Shown here: one piece after another, positions 37,379 to 46,884 of the stretch | Numbering within the stretch: the stretch's first letter is position 1 | How the letters are laid out: each line of letters opens with the position of its first letter | From: Bacillus sp. FJAT-45037 | GTDB lineage: Bacteria > Bacillota > Bacilli > Bacillales > Bacillaceae_D | DNA length: 64,000 nucleotides | Direction of reading: 5' to 3' | NCBI RefSeq assembly: GCF_002797325.1 | Contig: NZ_KZ454938.1 | Location: forward strand, 1,314,267-1,378,266 | The notes under the pieces: model-generated | Databases searched by the model: none | Seen by the model: the letters and a program-made list of their open reading frames with translations, nothing else | What the model was told of the DNA's origin: nothing | Translations under genes and position numbers: made by a program

Positions 37379-37663
37379 CTGATTCCCCTTCTAACCATTT
37401 CAACTTTCACATCTCTACACTTTACTCCTATTTATAAATAGAAGCAATGAGAATGTTTCGCATACAGAAATAAAATAGTACTTTTTTATATAGAAATCGT
37501 TTTCTATGTAAATAAATAGATATCATTTACTATCGTACTTTAGGATAAAAGCATCATTTCATTCGAGTGGCGAAATAACTAGCATGCTAATAAAGGAATT
37601 CATATTAATCTGTTGAATTATGTAAATGTGAAATATTCTAAAAACTAATTGGAGGTTATTCGA

Positions 37664-39064
37664 TTGAAAAAAATGAGAGATGTAGTTTTAAAATCTACAC
37701 TAGCCAGTGCATTAATCTTTTCTATAGCCGTGCCAGCGGTTATCGCCCATGACGCGCTAGACGAAAGCGGAATTCAAAAGGGAGAGCGTATCGTCTTCTC
37801 TAATGAAGAACTATCCACTCTTGGTGAAGCGACCAATAATGGAACTGGTAAAGTGTCAAGCCTAAATGAAGCAGCCTCAGTTCAAATTCAAAAAATTAAT
37901 GGAGATGCTCAAAACAACACAGCAGACGTTTATGCACATAAAGGGTATGCCTATTTAGGAACTCATACTGCAGGAGGAGCAAACGGTGGTGTCCGTGTAT
38001 TTGACTTAAAGGACCCATATAATCCTAAAGAAATTTCGTACTTTGCACATGATGATGTACCTGGTACATGGCAAGAAAAAGTCATCGTAAAATCGGTTAA
38101 CACAGCGAACTTTAAGGGTGATCTAGCAGTCGTAAGTGTTCAACAAAGAAACAGAAATGCTAATACAGCTGGTGGGTTCTTACTATATGATGTAACAAAT
38201 CCACATGAGCCTCAAAAGCTTGGTTTTTATGAAGTGTTTGATAATGCTTCTGGTACACACGAACTGTATCTAGCTACACAAGGAAATCGAGCTCTAGTTT
38301 TTGCTTCAAATCCTTATGTTGATTTTTACAGCAATGGTCAGGAAAAAGATTTCCAAATTATCGATGTATCAGATCCGAGTAATCCAGAAAAAATATGGGA
38401 ATTCGACCCTCGTGATGTACCAGGCGTAGATCATTCTAATTTTAATGGGTACCACTGGAGTACTCCTGATGGAAAGACAAGAGCTGTGTTTAATCATAGT
38501 GTGATTACAGATAATAATGCACAGTATGCTTATGTGTCGATGTGGGATTTAGGAACAGTCATCTTTGACGTCCGTGATCCTGAAAATCCTGTCTACCTCG
38601 GACGTACTGACTTCGCTTCTGATCAACAAGGGTCCGCACATTCAGCAGCACTTGCTCGCGGTGGAAATATCTTAATAGAAACGAGAGAAGTGTATGTTCC
38701 GGTTCGTACAGGCTATGAAGAATCTTACGGCTACACTCGTATTTTTGATATTAAAGATAAAACAAACCCAAAACTTCTAAGCGAGTTTAAAACTGATTTA
38801 ACAGAAAAAGTAGAAGATGGAGTGACATTTGCTAATACAGTACATGATCCTAAAGTTCACGGGAACACTCTATATTTAAGTCATTATGCAGGTGGCGTTT
38901 ATATGGTTGATATTTCTAATCCGAGTAATCCAATTCAAATCGGACAATATTCACCCGATCAGGGAGACGTATGGGGAGTATTTGTCGACCGTAACTACGT
39001 ACTAGCTTCTGATATGGGACAAGGTTTAAAAGTATTGGTACGAGGAAACAAGCAAAATAAGTAA
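37664..39064 (+). CDS. Secreted LVIVD-repeat beta-propeller-like protein
   Basis: A 466-residue exported protein: signal peptide (KSTLASALIFSIAVPAVIA) followed by repeats with the LVIVD pattern, each ending in a phrase like VFDLKDPYNPKEI, LYDVTNPHEPQKL, IIDVSDPSNPEKIW, IFDVRDPENPVYL, IFDIKDKTNPKLL and MVDISNPSNPIQI. Six or seven such blades suggest a propeller. Function unknown; such proteins are found on the outside of Bacillus cells. TTG 37664 is preferred because GGAGG is 8 bases upstream. Ends with a strong bidirectional terminator. Confidence 0.75.
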   Translation: MKKMRDVVLKSTLASALIFSIAVPAVIAHDALDESGIQKGERIVFSNEELSTLGEATNNGTGKVSSLNEAASVQIQKINGDAQNNTADVYAHKGYAYLGTHTAGGANGGVRVFDLKDPYNPKEISYFAHDDVPGTWQEKVIVKSVNTANFKGDLAVVSVQQRNRNANTAGGFLLYDVTNPHEPQKLGFYEVFDNASGTHELYLATQGNRALVFASNPYVDFYSNGQEKDFQIIDVSDPSNPEKIWEFDPRDVPGVDHSNFNGYHWSTPDGKTRAVFNHSVITDNNAQYAYVSMWDLGTVIFDVRDPENPVYLGRTDFASDQQGSAHSAALARGGNILIETREVYVPVRTGYEESYGYTRIFDIKDKTNPKLLSEFKTDLTEKVEDGVTFANTVHDPKVHGNTLYLSHYAGGVYMVDISNPSNPIQIGQYSPDQGDVWGVFVDRNYVLASDMGQGLKVLVRGNKQNK

Positions 39065-39078
39065 ATGTCATAGTAAAA

Positions 39079-39114
39079 ATAAAAACGGGAGCCATTAGGC
39101 TTCCGTTTTTATTG
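39079..39114. terminator. Bidirectional terminator between the LVIVD gene and cobT
   Basis: Arms AAAAACGGGAGCC and GGCTTCCGTTTTT with one mismatch; A/T flanks on both sides. Confidence 0.8.
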
Positions 39115-40155
39115 ATCAGATATTCCAGCTGATTGAAAAGTTGCCATTTCACTCAGCATTCGCGTTGCTGATTCAATCAGTGGGAAAGCAACAGCCGCGC
39201 CCGATCCTTCACCAAGCCGTAGTCCTAAATTAATTAATGGTTCCTTACCTAGGGCTTGTATCGCTGTTAAATGTCCTGGCTCAACCGATTGATGAGAGAC
39301 GATCATGTAGTGAACGACATTACTTGAAATCTTACTAGCGACTAAAGCTGCGACTGTGGAAATAAATCCATCAAGTATGATCGGTATACGGTGGCTAGCA
39401 GCAAAGAGCATTGCACCGGCCATCCCCGCGATTTCGAATCCGCCAACTTTTGCTAAAACATCTATTGGGTCATCGGCAGTCGGCTTTCTTCTTTCAATCG
39501 ATTGCTTAATGATATCAACTTTATGTACTAAACGCTCACTCGTGATACCCGTCCCAAAGCCAACCAACGAATCAACGGATTTCCCTGTAAGTACAGCTAA
39601 GATTGCACTGCTAGCTGTTGTATTGGCAATCCCCATCTCCCCTAAAATTAAGCTTTCAACCCCTTGATTGATGATCAATGATTCTGCTTGTTGCATTCCA
39701 ATTTCGATTGCTTGTATAGCCTCACGTTTTGTCATTGCATCTTCTCTAAAAAAGTTTCCTGTTCCCATACGGACTTTATCAGTAATGAGTTCTTTATCGT
39801 TTATGGTTGATTTAACACCTATATCGACTACCTTCAATGTTGCACCAATCTGCCTGCTAAATACATTAATGGCTGCACCACCATCTAAGAAATTCTGGAC
39901 CATTTGCTGGGTCACTTCTTGTGGGAAGGCGGATACCCCTTCTTCGGCAATGCCATGATCTGCCGCAAATACTAACACACCAGCTGGTGAAACCTTTGGA
40001 AATGGCTTACTTTTCATCTCTGCTAAGTTTACTGCTAGTTCTTCAAGCTTCCCTAAACTGCCTGGGGGTTTCGTAAGTGTTTGAATATAGGAATCTACTT
40101 GTCTTCCAACTTCTTTATCTAAGACTGGAATCGTGATCGCGGTTTGCACTTTCAT
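39109..40155 (-). CDS. cobT: Nicotinate-nucleotide:dimethylbenzimidazole phosphoribosyltransferase
   Basis: A 348-residue CobT that makes alpha-ribazole phosphate for the lower ligand of cobalamin. Typical segments: LTKPPGSLGKLEELAVNLAE near residue 28, VFAADHGIAEEGVSAFP near 65, ILGEMGIANTTASSAIL near 170, VLAKVGGFEIAGMAGAML near 235 and LRLGEGSGAAVAFPLIE near 322, with the catalytic Glu in GEGSGA. Start ATG with GAAAGGGG about 8 bases upstream. No other cob gene or cobalamin riboswitch is seen nearby, so it likely serves a salvage pathway with partners elsewhere. Confidence 0.9.
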   Translation of the reverse strand: MKVQTAITIPVLDKEVGRQVDSYIQTLTKPPGSLGKLEELAVNLAEMKSKPFPKVSPAGVLVFAADHGIAEEGVSAFPQEVTQQMVQNFLDGGAAINVFSRQIGATLKVVDIGVKSTINDKELITDKVRMGTGNFFREDAMTKREAIQAIEIGMQQAESLIINQGVESLILGEMGIANTTASSAILAVLTGKSVDSLVGFGTGITSERLVHKVDIIKQSIERRKPTADDPIDVLAKVGGFEIAGMAGAMLFAASHRIPIILDGFISTVAALVASKISSNVVHYMIVSHQSVEPGHLTAIQALGKEPLINLGLRLGEGSGAAVAFPLIESATRMLSEMATFQSAGISDQ

Positions 40156-40223
40156 AGATAGGTACCCCTTTCATAATCATTCCATTAATATTTATTGATT
40201 GAAGTATAATTCATTTCACCTTT

Positions 40224-41618
40224 TTATTCAGCAGGCATTTTAATTAAAAACGTTGCGCCCTCTCCTATTTTACTAGAAACAGAAATCTCCCCTTTATGTA
40301 AGTGAATGATTTCCTTCGTGATCGCAAGTCCTAAGCCGCTACCGCCCAGTTTAGTAGAACGAGAGGCATCTACTCGATAAAATCGCTCCCAGATTCGCTG
40401 GAGATCTTGTTTTGGAATTCCAAACCCATTATCCTTTATCTGTACAAGGCATAACGTTTCTTCTTTAGAGAGTGTCACATCAATTTGACCTCCCGGATCT
40501 GTATATCTGATGGCATTTGATAACACATTCATGATCGCCCTTTCAAATTGCATCTGGTCAATTGAAACATTTATATCCATGTTATTTGCATGCACGTTAA
40601 AGTGAAGTTGTTTTGCTTTTAAATCAAGCTGTATTTTTGCTTGTAATTGAGCAAAAAAATCATATATATTTGTTCTTTCCTCCTCTAGCTGATACTCTCC
40701 CTCTTCATATTTCATTAATTGAAATAAATCATTCACTAAATGTTCCATCCGAGAGGCTTCTTGATAGATGACGTTTGATTGCTCTTTTACGACTGTTGGC
40801 TCTAGTTGCTGATCTTTTAATAATGCTGAATAACCTTTGATGTAGGTTAGCGGAGTTCTTAGATCATGAGAAATATTTGTAAATAACTGCTGTCTTTCAT
40901 CGCGGTATTCTTTCAGACTTTTTGCCATTAATGAAATATCTGTTAATAATTCTGATACTTCATCCTTACTAGTAGACGAAGGGACATCTACTTCAAAATC
41001 ACCTAATGCAATTTTTCTAGTAAGCAGCTGGGCTTTTTTCACAGGAGCTGTCAGACGCTTTGACAAATAAACGCTTAATATAACGGCTAGGCAAACGGCA
41101 AGAAATCCAATCACAAAAGTTAACAGTAAGAGATTGTATCTCGTTGCCTCAAAACTTCCTGTATCTTGATCAAGGAACAAATATCCGCTTACTCCTTCTT
41201 CTGATGAAAAAGGTGCGAAAGACCATGCATGGGGAATATGTTCTTCCATCGTTTCAACAAATTCAGTCTTTTTTAATTGATCAGCGTGTAAAATGATCCA
41301 TTCTTGATAAGCGGTGATCTCTTCATTAGTAAGGGGTCTTGAACTCTGAATCACTTCGAATGCATGATCAAAAATCACAAATGAGTTTTCCTCTTGTCCT
41401 GCTTCCATTATCATGACATGATCAAGGGTTGTCACGTTTGAATGGACTGCTAATACCTTCGCATGGGCTTCAAGCCTTTTCTCTACTTCTTCTTGAAGCT
41501 GATGTTTGTAATAAGATTTAGATATGTGATAAAAAGAAAGGTTCGTAATAATAATGACAAAAACAGTAGATAAGAAGATGGCAATTAATAATTTTGTAGC
41601 AAGCTTCAACTTATTCAC
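40224..41618 (-). CDS. Two-component sensor histidine kinase
   Basis: A 464-residue membrane kinase. Two membrane segments (about 9-30 and 160-182) flank an extracytoplasmic sensor of about 130 residues; a HAMP-like region follows (TAPVKKAQLLTRKI), then HisKA with the phosphoacceptor in NISHDLRTPLTYIKGY near 250, and the ATPase with NAIRYTDPGG, DNGFGIPKQDL and GGSGLGLAITKEI. It overlaps the response regulator by 8 bases. The neighbouring genes on both strands encode His-rich exported proteins, so a metal signal is a fair guess, though no metal motif is plain in the sensor. Confidence 0.88.
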   Translation of the reverse strand: MNKLKLATKLLIAIFLSTVFVIIITNLSFYHISKSYYKHQLQEEVEKRLEAHAKVLAVHSNVTTLDHVMIMEAGQEENSFVIFDHAFEVIQSSRPLTNEEITAYQEWIILHADQLKKTEFVETMEEHIPHAWSFAPFSSEEGVSGYLFLDQDTGSFEATRYNLLLLTFVIGFLAVCLAVILSVYLSKRLTAPVKKAQLLTRKIALGDFEVDVPSSTSKDEVSELLTDISLMAKSLKEYRDERQQLFTNISHDLRTPLTYIKGYSALLKDQQLEPTVVKEQSNVIYQEASRMEHLVNDLFQLMKYEEGEYQLEEERTNIYDFFAQLQAKIQLDLKAKQLHFNVHANNMDINVSIDQMQFERAIMNVLSNAIRYTDPGGQIDVTLSKEETLCLVQIKDNGFGIPKQDLQRIWERFYRVDASRSTKLGGSGLGLAITKEIIHLHKGEISVSSKIGEGATFLIKMPAE

Positions 41619-42300
41619 TCCCCTCTACAGGCATCTTATACCCCACTCCCCATATAGTTTCAATTATAGGCCTCGGGAGCCCAACCTTATTTAATTTATC
41701 TCTAATATGCTTAATATGAACATCTACATTCCGGTTGAAACGATCCTCTTCCTCCCATTCAAGAGTGAGGAGTTGATCACGTGTATACACACGCCCTGGG
41801 TAATTAAAGAACCGTGAAAACAATTGATATTCTTTATTAGTAAAAGGAATTAATTGTCCTTTATAAGTAAACACCCGTTGCAATGAATCACATTTCACCT
41901 CAAACCTAACGATGGTAGAAAGCTCTTCAACTAGATGCTGAGTTCGCTTGATGACGGAGTTTACTCTTGCTTTTAGCTCTCTGGGCTCAAATGGTTTTGT
42001 AATAAAATCATAAGCACCTAGCTCGAGTCCACGAACAACTGCATCTGTTTCATCTATAGCTGTGATTAAGATGACTGGGATGTTTTTATTACATTCATTC
42101 ATATAGGATAATAATTCAAAGCCTGTCATCTCTGGCATCATAATATCTAATAATATGAGGTGGATATTTTCGCCTTCAAGTAAGGGTTTTGCCTCAATGG
42201 CACTAGATAAACTTATGATCTGATAATCGCTTGACTGAATACAGACTTCAATCAACTTTTGCATTTGCTTTTCATCATCAATAATTAAAATTTTCTTCAT
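41611..42300 (-). CDS. Two-component response regulator, OmpR family
   Basis: A 229-residue regulator: receiver domain with acidic pocket IIDDEKQ (Asp 8-9), phosphoacceptor Asp in LILLDIMMPEMTG near 53 and Lys in ITKPFEPREL near 102, then a winged-helix DNA-binding domain (FTNKEYQLFSRFFNYPGRVYTRDQL and RNVDVHIKHIRDKL). It is first in the operon with the kinase. The divergent gene at 42427 is a probable target because only 126 bases separate their starts. Confidence 0.9.
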   Translation of the reverse strand: MKKILIIDDEKQMQKLIEVCIQSSDYQIISLSSAIEAKPLLEGENIHLILLDIMMPEMTGFELLSYMNECNKNIPVILITAIDETDAVVRGLELGAYDFITKPFEPRELKARVNSVIKRTQHLVEELSTIVRFEVKCDSLQRVFTYKGQLIPFTNKEYQLFSRFFNYPGRVYTRDQLLTLEWEEEDRFNRNVDVHIKHIRDKLNKVGLPRPIIETIWGVGYKMPVEGSE

Positions 42301-42426
42301 ATTATATCCTCACACTTTCTCCTAATTACGAATTCATGACATATCTGATTCATTTTTATAATACTAGTGTACAAACTAAAGAACCCATCGAGAGAGGTTC
42401 ACACGACATAGAGAGGAGAAATCTTC

Positions 42427-43014
42427 ATGCACTGGATCTTGATATGTCTTCTACTCATCTTGCTATCCATTATTGCCGTCATTGTCTTTTCTTTTAGACA
42501 ATTTATATCAAATATGTTTGGAATGTGCTTAGCTATGGCTATCGGCATGCTTATAGGTCTAGCTGGCGGCACTGTACTCGGTTTAATGTTTGCCGATTCC
42601 TTTTTTGAAGCAACAATTTTGAGTATGTTTATCGGGGCCTTATTAGGTGTTTTATTCGGTTACCCATTCTCCCTTGTTGCCGTTATTGATGGCTTTATAT
42701 CAGGGTTAATGGGTGGAATGATGGGAACAATGCTTGCAGTAATGGTACCTCTAGACCATAGCTTACCATTATCTCAAATAATGCTACTGCTTTTATTCGG
42801 TACTCTATTTATCGTTTATTTAGCCTTAGCTTCAGAAATAACAACCAAGATTCAGAAGCCTTTTGCACTCAAGCCTGTTTGGTATTTTCTATTAGTGTGC
42901 ATCAGTTTTGTCTGTATCCATTTTATGGAGACTCCTGGTTCAAGCTATGATAAAGAAACCCACTCAAATCACCACCACGCCCAAAAAACAACTGACCATT
43001 TAGAACATGTCTAA
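42427..43014 (+). CDS. Membrane protein with His-rich C-terminal tail
   Basis: A 195-residue protein with about five to six hydrophobic, Gly/Met-rich segments (for example GLMGGMMGTMLAVM) and a C-terminal tail HSNHHHAQKTTDHLEH. Met-rich membrane helices with a His tail suggest handling of a soft or transition metal such as copper, but the family is not recognised. SD GAGGAG is about 9 bases upstream of the ATG. It is divergent from the response regulator gene and converges on the lipoprotein operon; a 17-bp perfect stem covers its stop codon. Confidence 0.65.
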   Translation: MHWILICLLLILLSIIAVIVFSFRQFISNMFGMCLAMAIGMLIGLAGGTVLGLMFADSFFEATILSMFIGALLGVLFGYPFSLVAVIDGFISGLMGGMMGTMLAVMVPLDHSLPLSQIMLLLLFGTLFIVYLALASEITTKIQKPFALKPVWYFLLVCISFVCIHFMETPGSSYDKETHSNHHHAQKTTDHLEHV

Positions 43015-43026
43015 ATGGTCAGTTGT
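42988..43026. terminator. Perfect 17-bp stem between convergent genes
   Basis: Arms 42988-43004 and 43010-43026 pair without mismatch around ACATG, spanning the stop codon of the plus-strand gene. T-runs are weak on both sides; probably a bidirectional terminator. Confidence 0.6.
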
Positions 43027-43034
43027 AGGCTTTG

Positions 43035-43928
43035 TTATTGACTAATATTTCCGTTTTCAGCTAACTTCGACCACGAGTCCCCGAAATCATTCGTATGATA
43101 AATTGCTTCCTGCATCGATCCAAGAATGATCTCGCTTTCTTGATCAGGGTTTTGACTAATGTAGGAAATCATATCATTTTCTATAGTGAAGTCTAATGAC
43201 TCCCATGTTTGACCAAAATCTCTACTATAGTATAAACCTTCTAATTCGCCAACAAAATATGCAATTAACTCTTCAGTTTTTCCATTTAGTGATTCAAGAG
43301 CTGTAGCCGTTGATTCACTTTCCATTACTTCCCATGTTCTTCCGCTATCGAGAGAAAGATATACTCCCTCCTCCGTACCTGCTAGTACATGACTTGGAAA
43401 TTGCGGATGAGACGTTAAACTGTACGTTCGTCCAATTGGTTCAGGTAGCCCTTCAGTTTCAACCTGCTCCCAAGTATAACCGCCGTCTTCTGAATGATAG
43501 AAGTGTGAATTATAGGCATCTATCGCATAGATTTGATTTGTATCTCCTTTATTTGCATGAAGTAAATGAAAATCTACTTCTGTGTAGAGAGCGATAGGCT
43601 CCCATGTTACTCCTGAATCTGTACTCTTCATCAACCCGAGAGGATTTTCTAAATCAGATGCATGGCTCGGGTGTCCACTTGAGAGCATCATATCTTCATC
43701 AATAATCGTAAAGCCCATAAAATCGTGCTGCTCCTTCTCACTGTTTACATTGATCCATTCCCCTTGGGCATGTTTAATTAATCCATGATGAGTCGCTATA
43801 TAGAAAGCATCTTCATTGTGAGCATATTCTAGCCCATGTATGTGAGAAAAATTCTCCACTTCATTTCCTGCTTCTGAACATCCAGCGAGGATACTTACTA
43901 AACCTGCTGCTAATAACCATTTTTTCAT
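43035..43928 (-). CDS. Lipoprotein with sialidase/BNR-like repeats (F510_1955-type glycosylhydrolase-like)
   Basis: A 297-residue lipoprotein (LVSILAGCSEAG, Cys near residue 18). The rest is built of Asp-box-like repeats with the pattern S-x-D-x-G-x-T-W: STDSGVTWEPI, SEDGGYTWEQV, SLDSGRTWEVM, SRDFGQTWESL and TNDFGDSWSKL, which indicate a beta-propeller. Despite the family name, sugar hydrolysis is not shown. ATG 43928 is preferred to 43931 because AAGGAG is 6 rather than 3 bases away. It lies 15 bases after the His-rich lipoprotein gene and shares its operon. Confidence 0.72.
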   Translation of the reverse strand: MKKWLLAAGLVSILAGCSEAGNEVENFSHIHGLEYAHNEDAFYIATHHGLIKHAQGEWINVNSEKEQHDFMGFTIIDEDMMLSSGHPSHASDLENPLGLMKSTDSGVTWEPIALYTEVDFHLLHANKGDTNQIYAIDAYNSHFYHSEDGGYTWEQVETEGLPEPIGRTYSLTSHPQFPSHVLAGTEEGVYLSLDSGRTWEVMESESTATALESLNGKTEELIAYFVGELEGLYYSRDFGQTWESLDFTIENDMISYISQNPDQESEIILGSMQEAIYHTNDFGDSWSKLAENGNISQ

Positions 43929-43943
43929 CATATTCTCCTTTAA

Positions 43944-45275
43944 TTAATGATTGCCATGACCGTCTCCATCAGCAGAGACAATTTCTAGCTTTTCATCTAG
44001 TATTCCTTGTGTTTGAAATGATATTGTATCAAACTCACCTAGTACATATCCATGATTATAAGGTCCTTCTGTAGGGTCAGTATGAAAAACTGGCTTCACT
44101 TTTGCTAAATATTGATACAGGTCATCAGTAATTTGGCCTTCATCTAGCCATATCAAGGGAGCATGTTTTCCTAAATGAGCAAATGGAGCCGCCGTAATCG
44201 CAAGTTCTGGTGATTTAGTTGACGCAAATACAAAACCATGACCCGGTTCCGTGATCCCCCAGCCAAAACCAGTACTTTCATCTTTGTAGGCTGCCATCGC
44301 AATTGATTGACTCACTGCACTGTCACCCTCAATTCGTTCTACTACCCCGTACTCATTCAGCTCATCTATCACTTCGTTCTTGATCACATTCTCTGAGCCA
44401 AGTACATAAATTTTAGCTGAACCTTCACGCAATGCCAATGCCTCTTTTGTTTCTTCTGGAATGCCGTCACTGCTTACATACAGAAGAGATTCATTCATAT
44501 GTGAGATCCAGTTTGCTGCTGTGATAGTGTATTCTTTTGCAGACTCTTCCATGGATCCAATAATAACAGCTTCTTCTACATGATCAATTGTCTTTGTAAA
44601 CTCCTCTTCTACCTTTTGAGCGAAAGCAGCTGGGTTAGCTGCCTGAATTGTTTTGATCTCAAATTCAGTTAATTTATCTAACTCACTTTCTTCAATATTT
44701 CCAACTACTAATACTTCGATACCTTCATTGTTCCCCTTAGGCTGCATGCGGTTTATCTCATTCAATACATCTTCATTTATTTCATCGTCATAATAAAGAA
44801 TCGGGCCATCATTAGGATGATGGACGAGCGTAAGGGCAGCTAATGAGTATTGCCATTCATTTAAAGGAGCTAAAATGACCGTGTTTGGCTGATTTTCCTC
44901 ATGAGTAGATGGCCAAATCATCTGTGAAACCTTAACTGACATAGTTAATGGATTTTCCTCATCTAATCGTGTGATGTTTTTCGTGTTTGACACTATCAGC
45001 TGTCGTTCTGCTCCCTCGTTAAAAGCAGTCGGTTCATTGGCATATTGTTCTTTATCTGCTGCGGCTCCGCTATGATTTTGTTCATCGTTCTGATTCATAT
45101 CATTATGGTCCATATCATCGTGTGACATCTCTTCGTTAGCTTCCGTATGCTCTAAAGTTTCCTCTTGCCCATGATGATTCATATTCTCGTGATCATCATG
45201 TGTTTCGTTACTACATCCCGCCATTATGAGGAAACTTCCTACCAAAACAGACGTTAGCAAAGTCATTTTCTTCAT
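43944..45275 (-). CDS. His/Asp-rich lipoprotein with cell-wall-binding-2-like repeats
   Basis: A 443-residue lipoprotein: lipobox LIMAGCS (Cys near 21), then a 50-residue metal-binding-looking stretch full of HDDHEN, HHG, SHDDMDHNDMNQND motifs, then three repeats of the CWB2 type (for example VILAPLNEWQYSLAALTL ... PILYYDDE ... VLVVGN). The C-terminus is again His-rich (GDGHGNH). CWB2 repeats bind anionic wall polymers in clostridia. Here they may anchor a metal-buffering protein at the surface; this is inference. First gene of a two-gene operon, with SD GAGGGTG. Confidence 0.7.
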   Translation of the reverse strand: MKKMTLLTSVLVGSFLIMAGCSNETHDDHENMNHHGQEETLEHTEANEEMSHDDMDHNDMNQNDEQNHSGAAADKEQYANEPTAFNEGAERQLIVSNTKNITRLDEENPLTMSVKVSQMIWPSTHEENQPNTVILAPLNEWQYSLAALTLVHHPNDGPILYYDDEINEDVLNEINRMQPKGNNEGIEVLVVGNIEESELDKLTEFEIKTIQAANPAAFAQKVEEEFTKTIDHVEEAVIIGSMEESAKEYTITAANWISHMNESLLYVSSDGIPEETKEALALREGSAKIYVLGSENVIKNEVIDELNEYGVVERIEGDSAVSQSIAMAAYKDESTGFGWGITEPGHGFVFASTKSPELAITAAPFAHLGKHAPLIWLDEGQITDDLYQYLAKVKPVFHTDPTEGPYNHGYVLGEFDTISFQTQGILDEKLEIVSADGDGHGNH

Positions 45276-45345
45276 TTATTACACCCTCTTTTTTTGATTT
45301 GATACTAATATACATAATAAATATTAAAATTTAATTAAGAAAAGG

Positions 45346-45384
45346 AAAAAACTCTTCTAAAGAGTGCACTTTAGAAGAGTTTTC
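45346..45384 (-). terminator. Terminator after hemAT
   Basis: Fifteen-base perfect arms (45369-45383, 45348-45362) and TTTTTTCCTTTT on minus. Confidence 0.85.
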
Positions 45385-45386
45385 GC

Positions 45387-46691
45387 TTAATCAAGCTGAT
45401 TTGTTATTGAGTTTAACTCATTTGCCGTTGTTGCAAGTTGATAGACAGCATCATTAATTTCTTCTATGACATGAGCCATTTTTTGAATTTCGTTATCGAC
45501 GTTTCCATTTTGTTCTTTCGCTGTCTCTGTTTGATGAACGATTCGATCAAAAAATTCGTTCGTACTCGATAATCCATGTGCGCTATTTTTGACGAGATCA
45601 TCAATGGTCGACATGTAGGCGGAGACAGATTCAATTTTATCCTTGGTTGAAACAATGAGCCCCGATACTTCACTAACAGAGGCTTTTGTTTGCTCGGCTA
45701 ATTTTCTAACCTCGCTTGCTACTACGGAGAAACCTTTGCCCATTTCACCAGCACGTGCCGCTTCGATTGCTGCATTAAGGGCTAGTAAGTTCGTTTGATC
45801 AGCGATCGATTGAACGAGACTAACAATATCATTGATTTTTTCAGAAACATTTTTTAATAGAGTCATCTCTGATGATATTTTTTCCATATATTGATCAATT
45901 TCTTTCACCTTCACATATTGTTCTTGCAACTTGTCTTTTCCTTCTTTTGAAAGAGTTTCTACCTCAGTTGAAGCTTTCGTCACGTCTGAGCTGTATCTAT
46001 GAACGTCTTCTGACTTGGCTTTTAGTTCATCCACAGAAGCACTTGTTTCTTCGGATATAGCAGCTAGCTCTTCGGCCGTTGCATTAACTTGAGATTGTAA
46101 CTTATAGCGTTCCTCTAGATCCTTTTCTCGATTACGTTTGTTTTCATTTTCATACATTTCTAGTACCAACTGTTGTTCGATGTTAATAATTTTTGAAACG
46201 GATAAGGTCGTTTCAAAACATGTGTCTGGATGGTCGGAATTTTCTTTAATGATCGTTGCTAGCGATAAATATAAATCTTGAAAAGCACACATGTACCACT
46301 TCGGGTCTAGTCCGATGACCACATGAACATGGGCGATTCGTTTTCGTTGTTCAATGAAGGAGGCATCAATTTTCCCATCAAACATTTCAATTAAATGTTT
46401 GGTTAATGTTTTCTTTAAGCGATCGGCAGTAGAATTATCTTTAATGATGGTTGTTAGCGTGTCATTTTGATATAGGTTCGCGTAAAAACGTTCAACGATG
46501 CCGTCAATATGTTCACGAATCATTGGCTGAATCGTTTTTATACGAATCAAGTCTTCCTTTTGTAAATGAATCATTTTTAATTGTAATGCAACTTCGTTCG
46601 TTACATCAATTGTTACCTGATCCATTGTTGGCTGGTTCATTCTGTCTATCGTTTCGATCCCTTTTGATCTCTGTTTAAATAATAATTTCAA
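45387..46691 (-). CDS. hemAT: Heme-based aerotaxis transducer HemAT
   Basis: A 434-residue soluble chemoreceptor. Residues about 30-190 form a globin sensor: [24 protein letters not shown], then [20 protein letters not shown], with the proximal heme His (the second His, aligned to His123 of B. subtilis HemAT). The C-terminal half is a methyl-accepting signalling coiled coil with the hairpin [31 protein letters not shown]. There is no membrane segment. It reports oxygen to CheA. TTG 46691 (8 bases after GGGGAG) is chosen; GTG 46694 is equally possible. Confidence 0.9.
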   Translation of the reverse strand: MKLLFKQRSKGIETIDRMNQPTMDQVTIDVTNEVALQLKMIHLQKEDLIRIKTIQPMIREHIDGIVERFYANLYQNDTLTTIIKDNSTADRLKKTLTKHLIEMFDGKIDASFIEQRKRIAHVHVVIGLDPKWYMCAFQDLYLSLATIIKENSDHPDTCFETTLSVSKIINIEQQLVLEMYENENKRNREKDLEERYKLQSQVNATAEELAAISEETSASVDELKAKSEDVHRYSSDVTKASTEVETLSKEGKDKLQEQYVKVKEIDQYMEKISSEMTLLKNVSEKINDIVSLVQSIADQTNLLALNAAIEAARAGEMGKGFSVVASEVRKLAEQTKASVSEVSGLIVSTKDKIESVSAYMSTIDDLVKNSAHGLSSTNEFFDRIVHQTETAKEQNGNVDNEIQKMAHVIEEINDAVYQLATTANELNSITNQLD

Positions 46692-46839
46692 CACTATTTC
46701 TCCCCTTATGTTTCCTCGTAATATAAGTCTGCTATGAAAGTACAATATGCTTATTACATAAGACCTAAACTCCATCTATCTTACAATAGAATGATCCATT
46801 TGGAAATGTTTGTTTTAAACGTTGCCATCGTTTTCAATA

Positions 46840-46876
46840 CAAAAGGTAGAGGCGAAAAGATCGCCTCTACCTTTGT
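46840..46876. terminator. Terminator after the acyl-CoA degradation operon
   Basis: Fourteen-base perfect arms (46842-46855, 46861-46874) and TTTTGTATT on minus. Confidence 0.8.
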
Positions 46877-46884
46877 GTACTCGT

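Noticed and set aside
37440-37560. AT-rich inverted strings (such as GTAAAT...ATTTAC) before the LVIVD-repeat gene as a Fur or PhoP box
   Set aside because: They match neither consensus well, and such strings are common in AT-rich spacers.
39060-40223. Cobalamin riboswitch near cobT
   Set aside because: The spacer upstream of cobT is under 70 bases and shows no B12-box; none is present.
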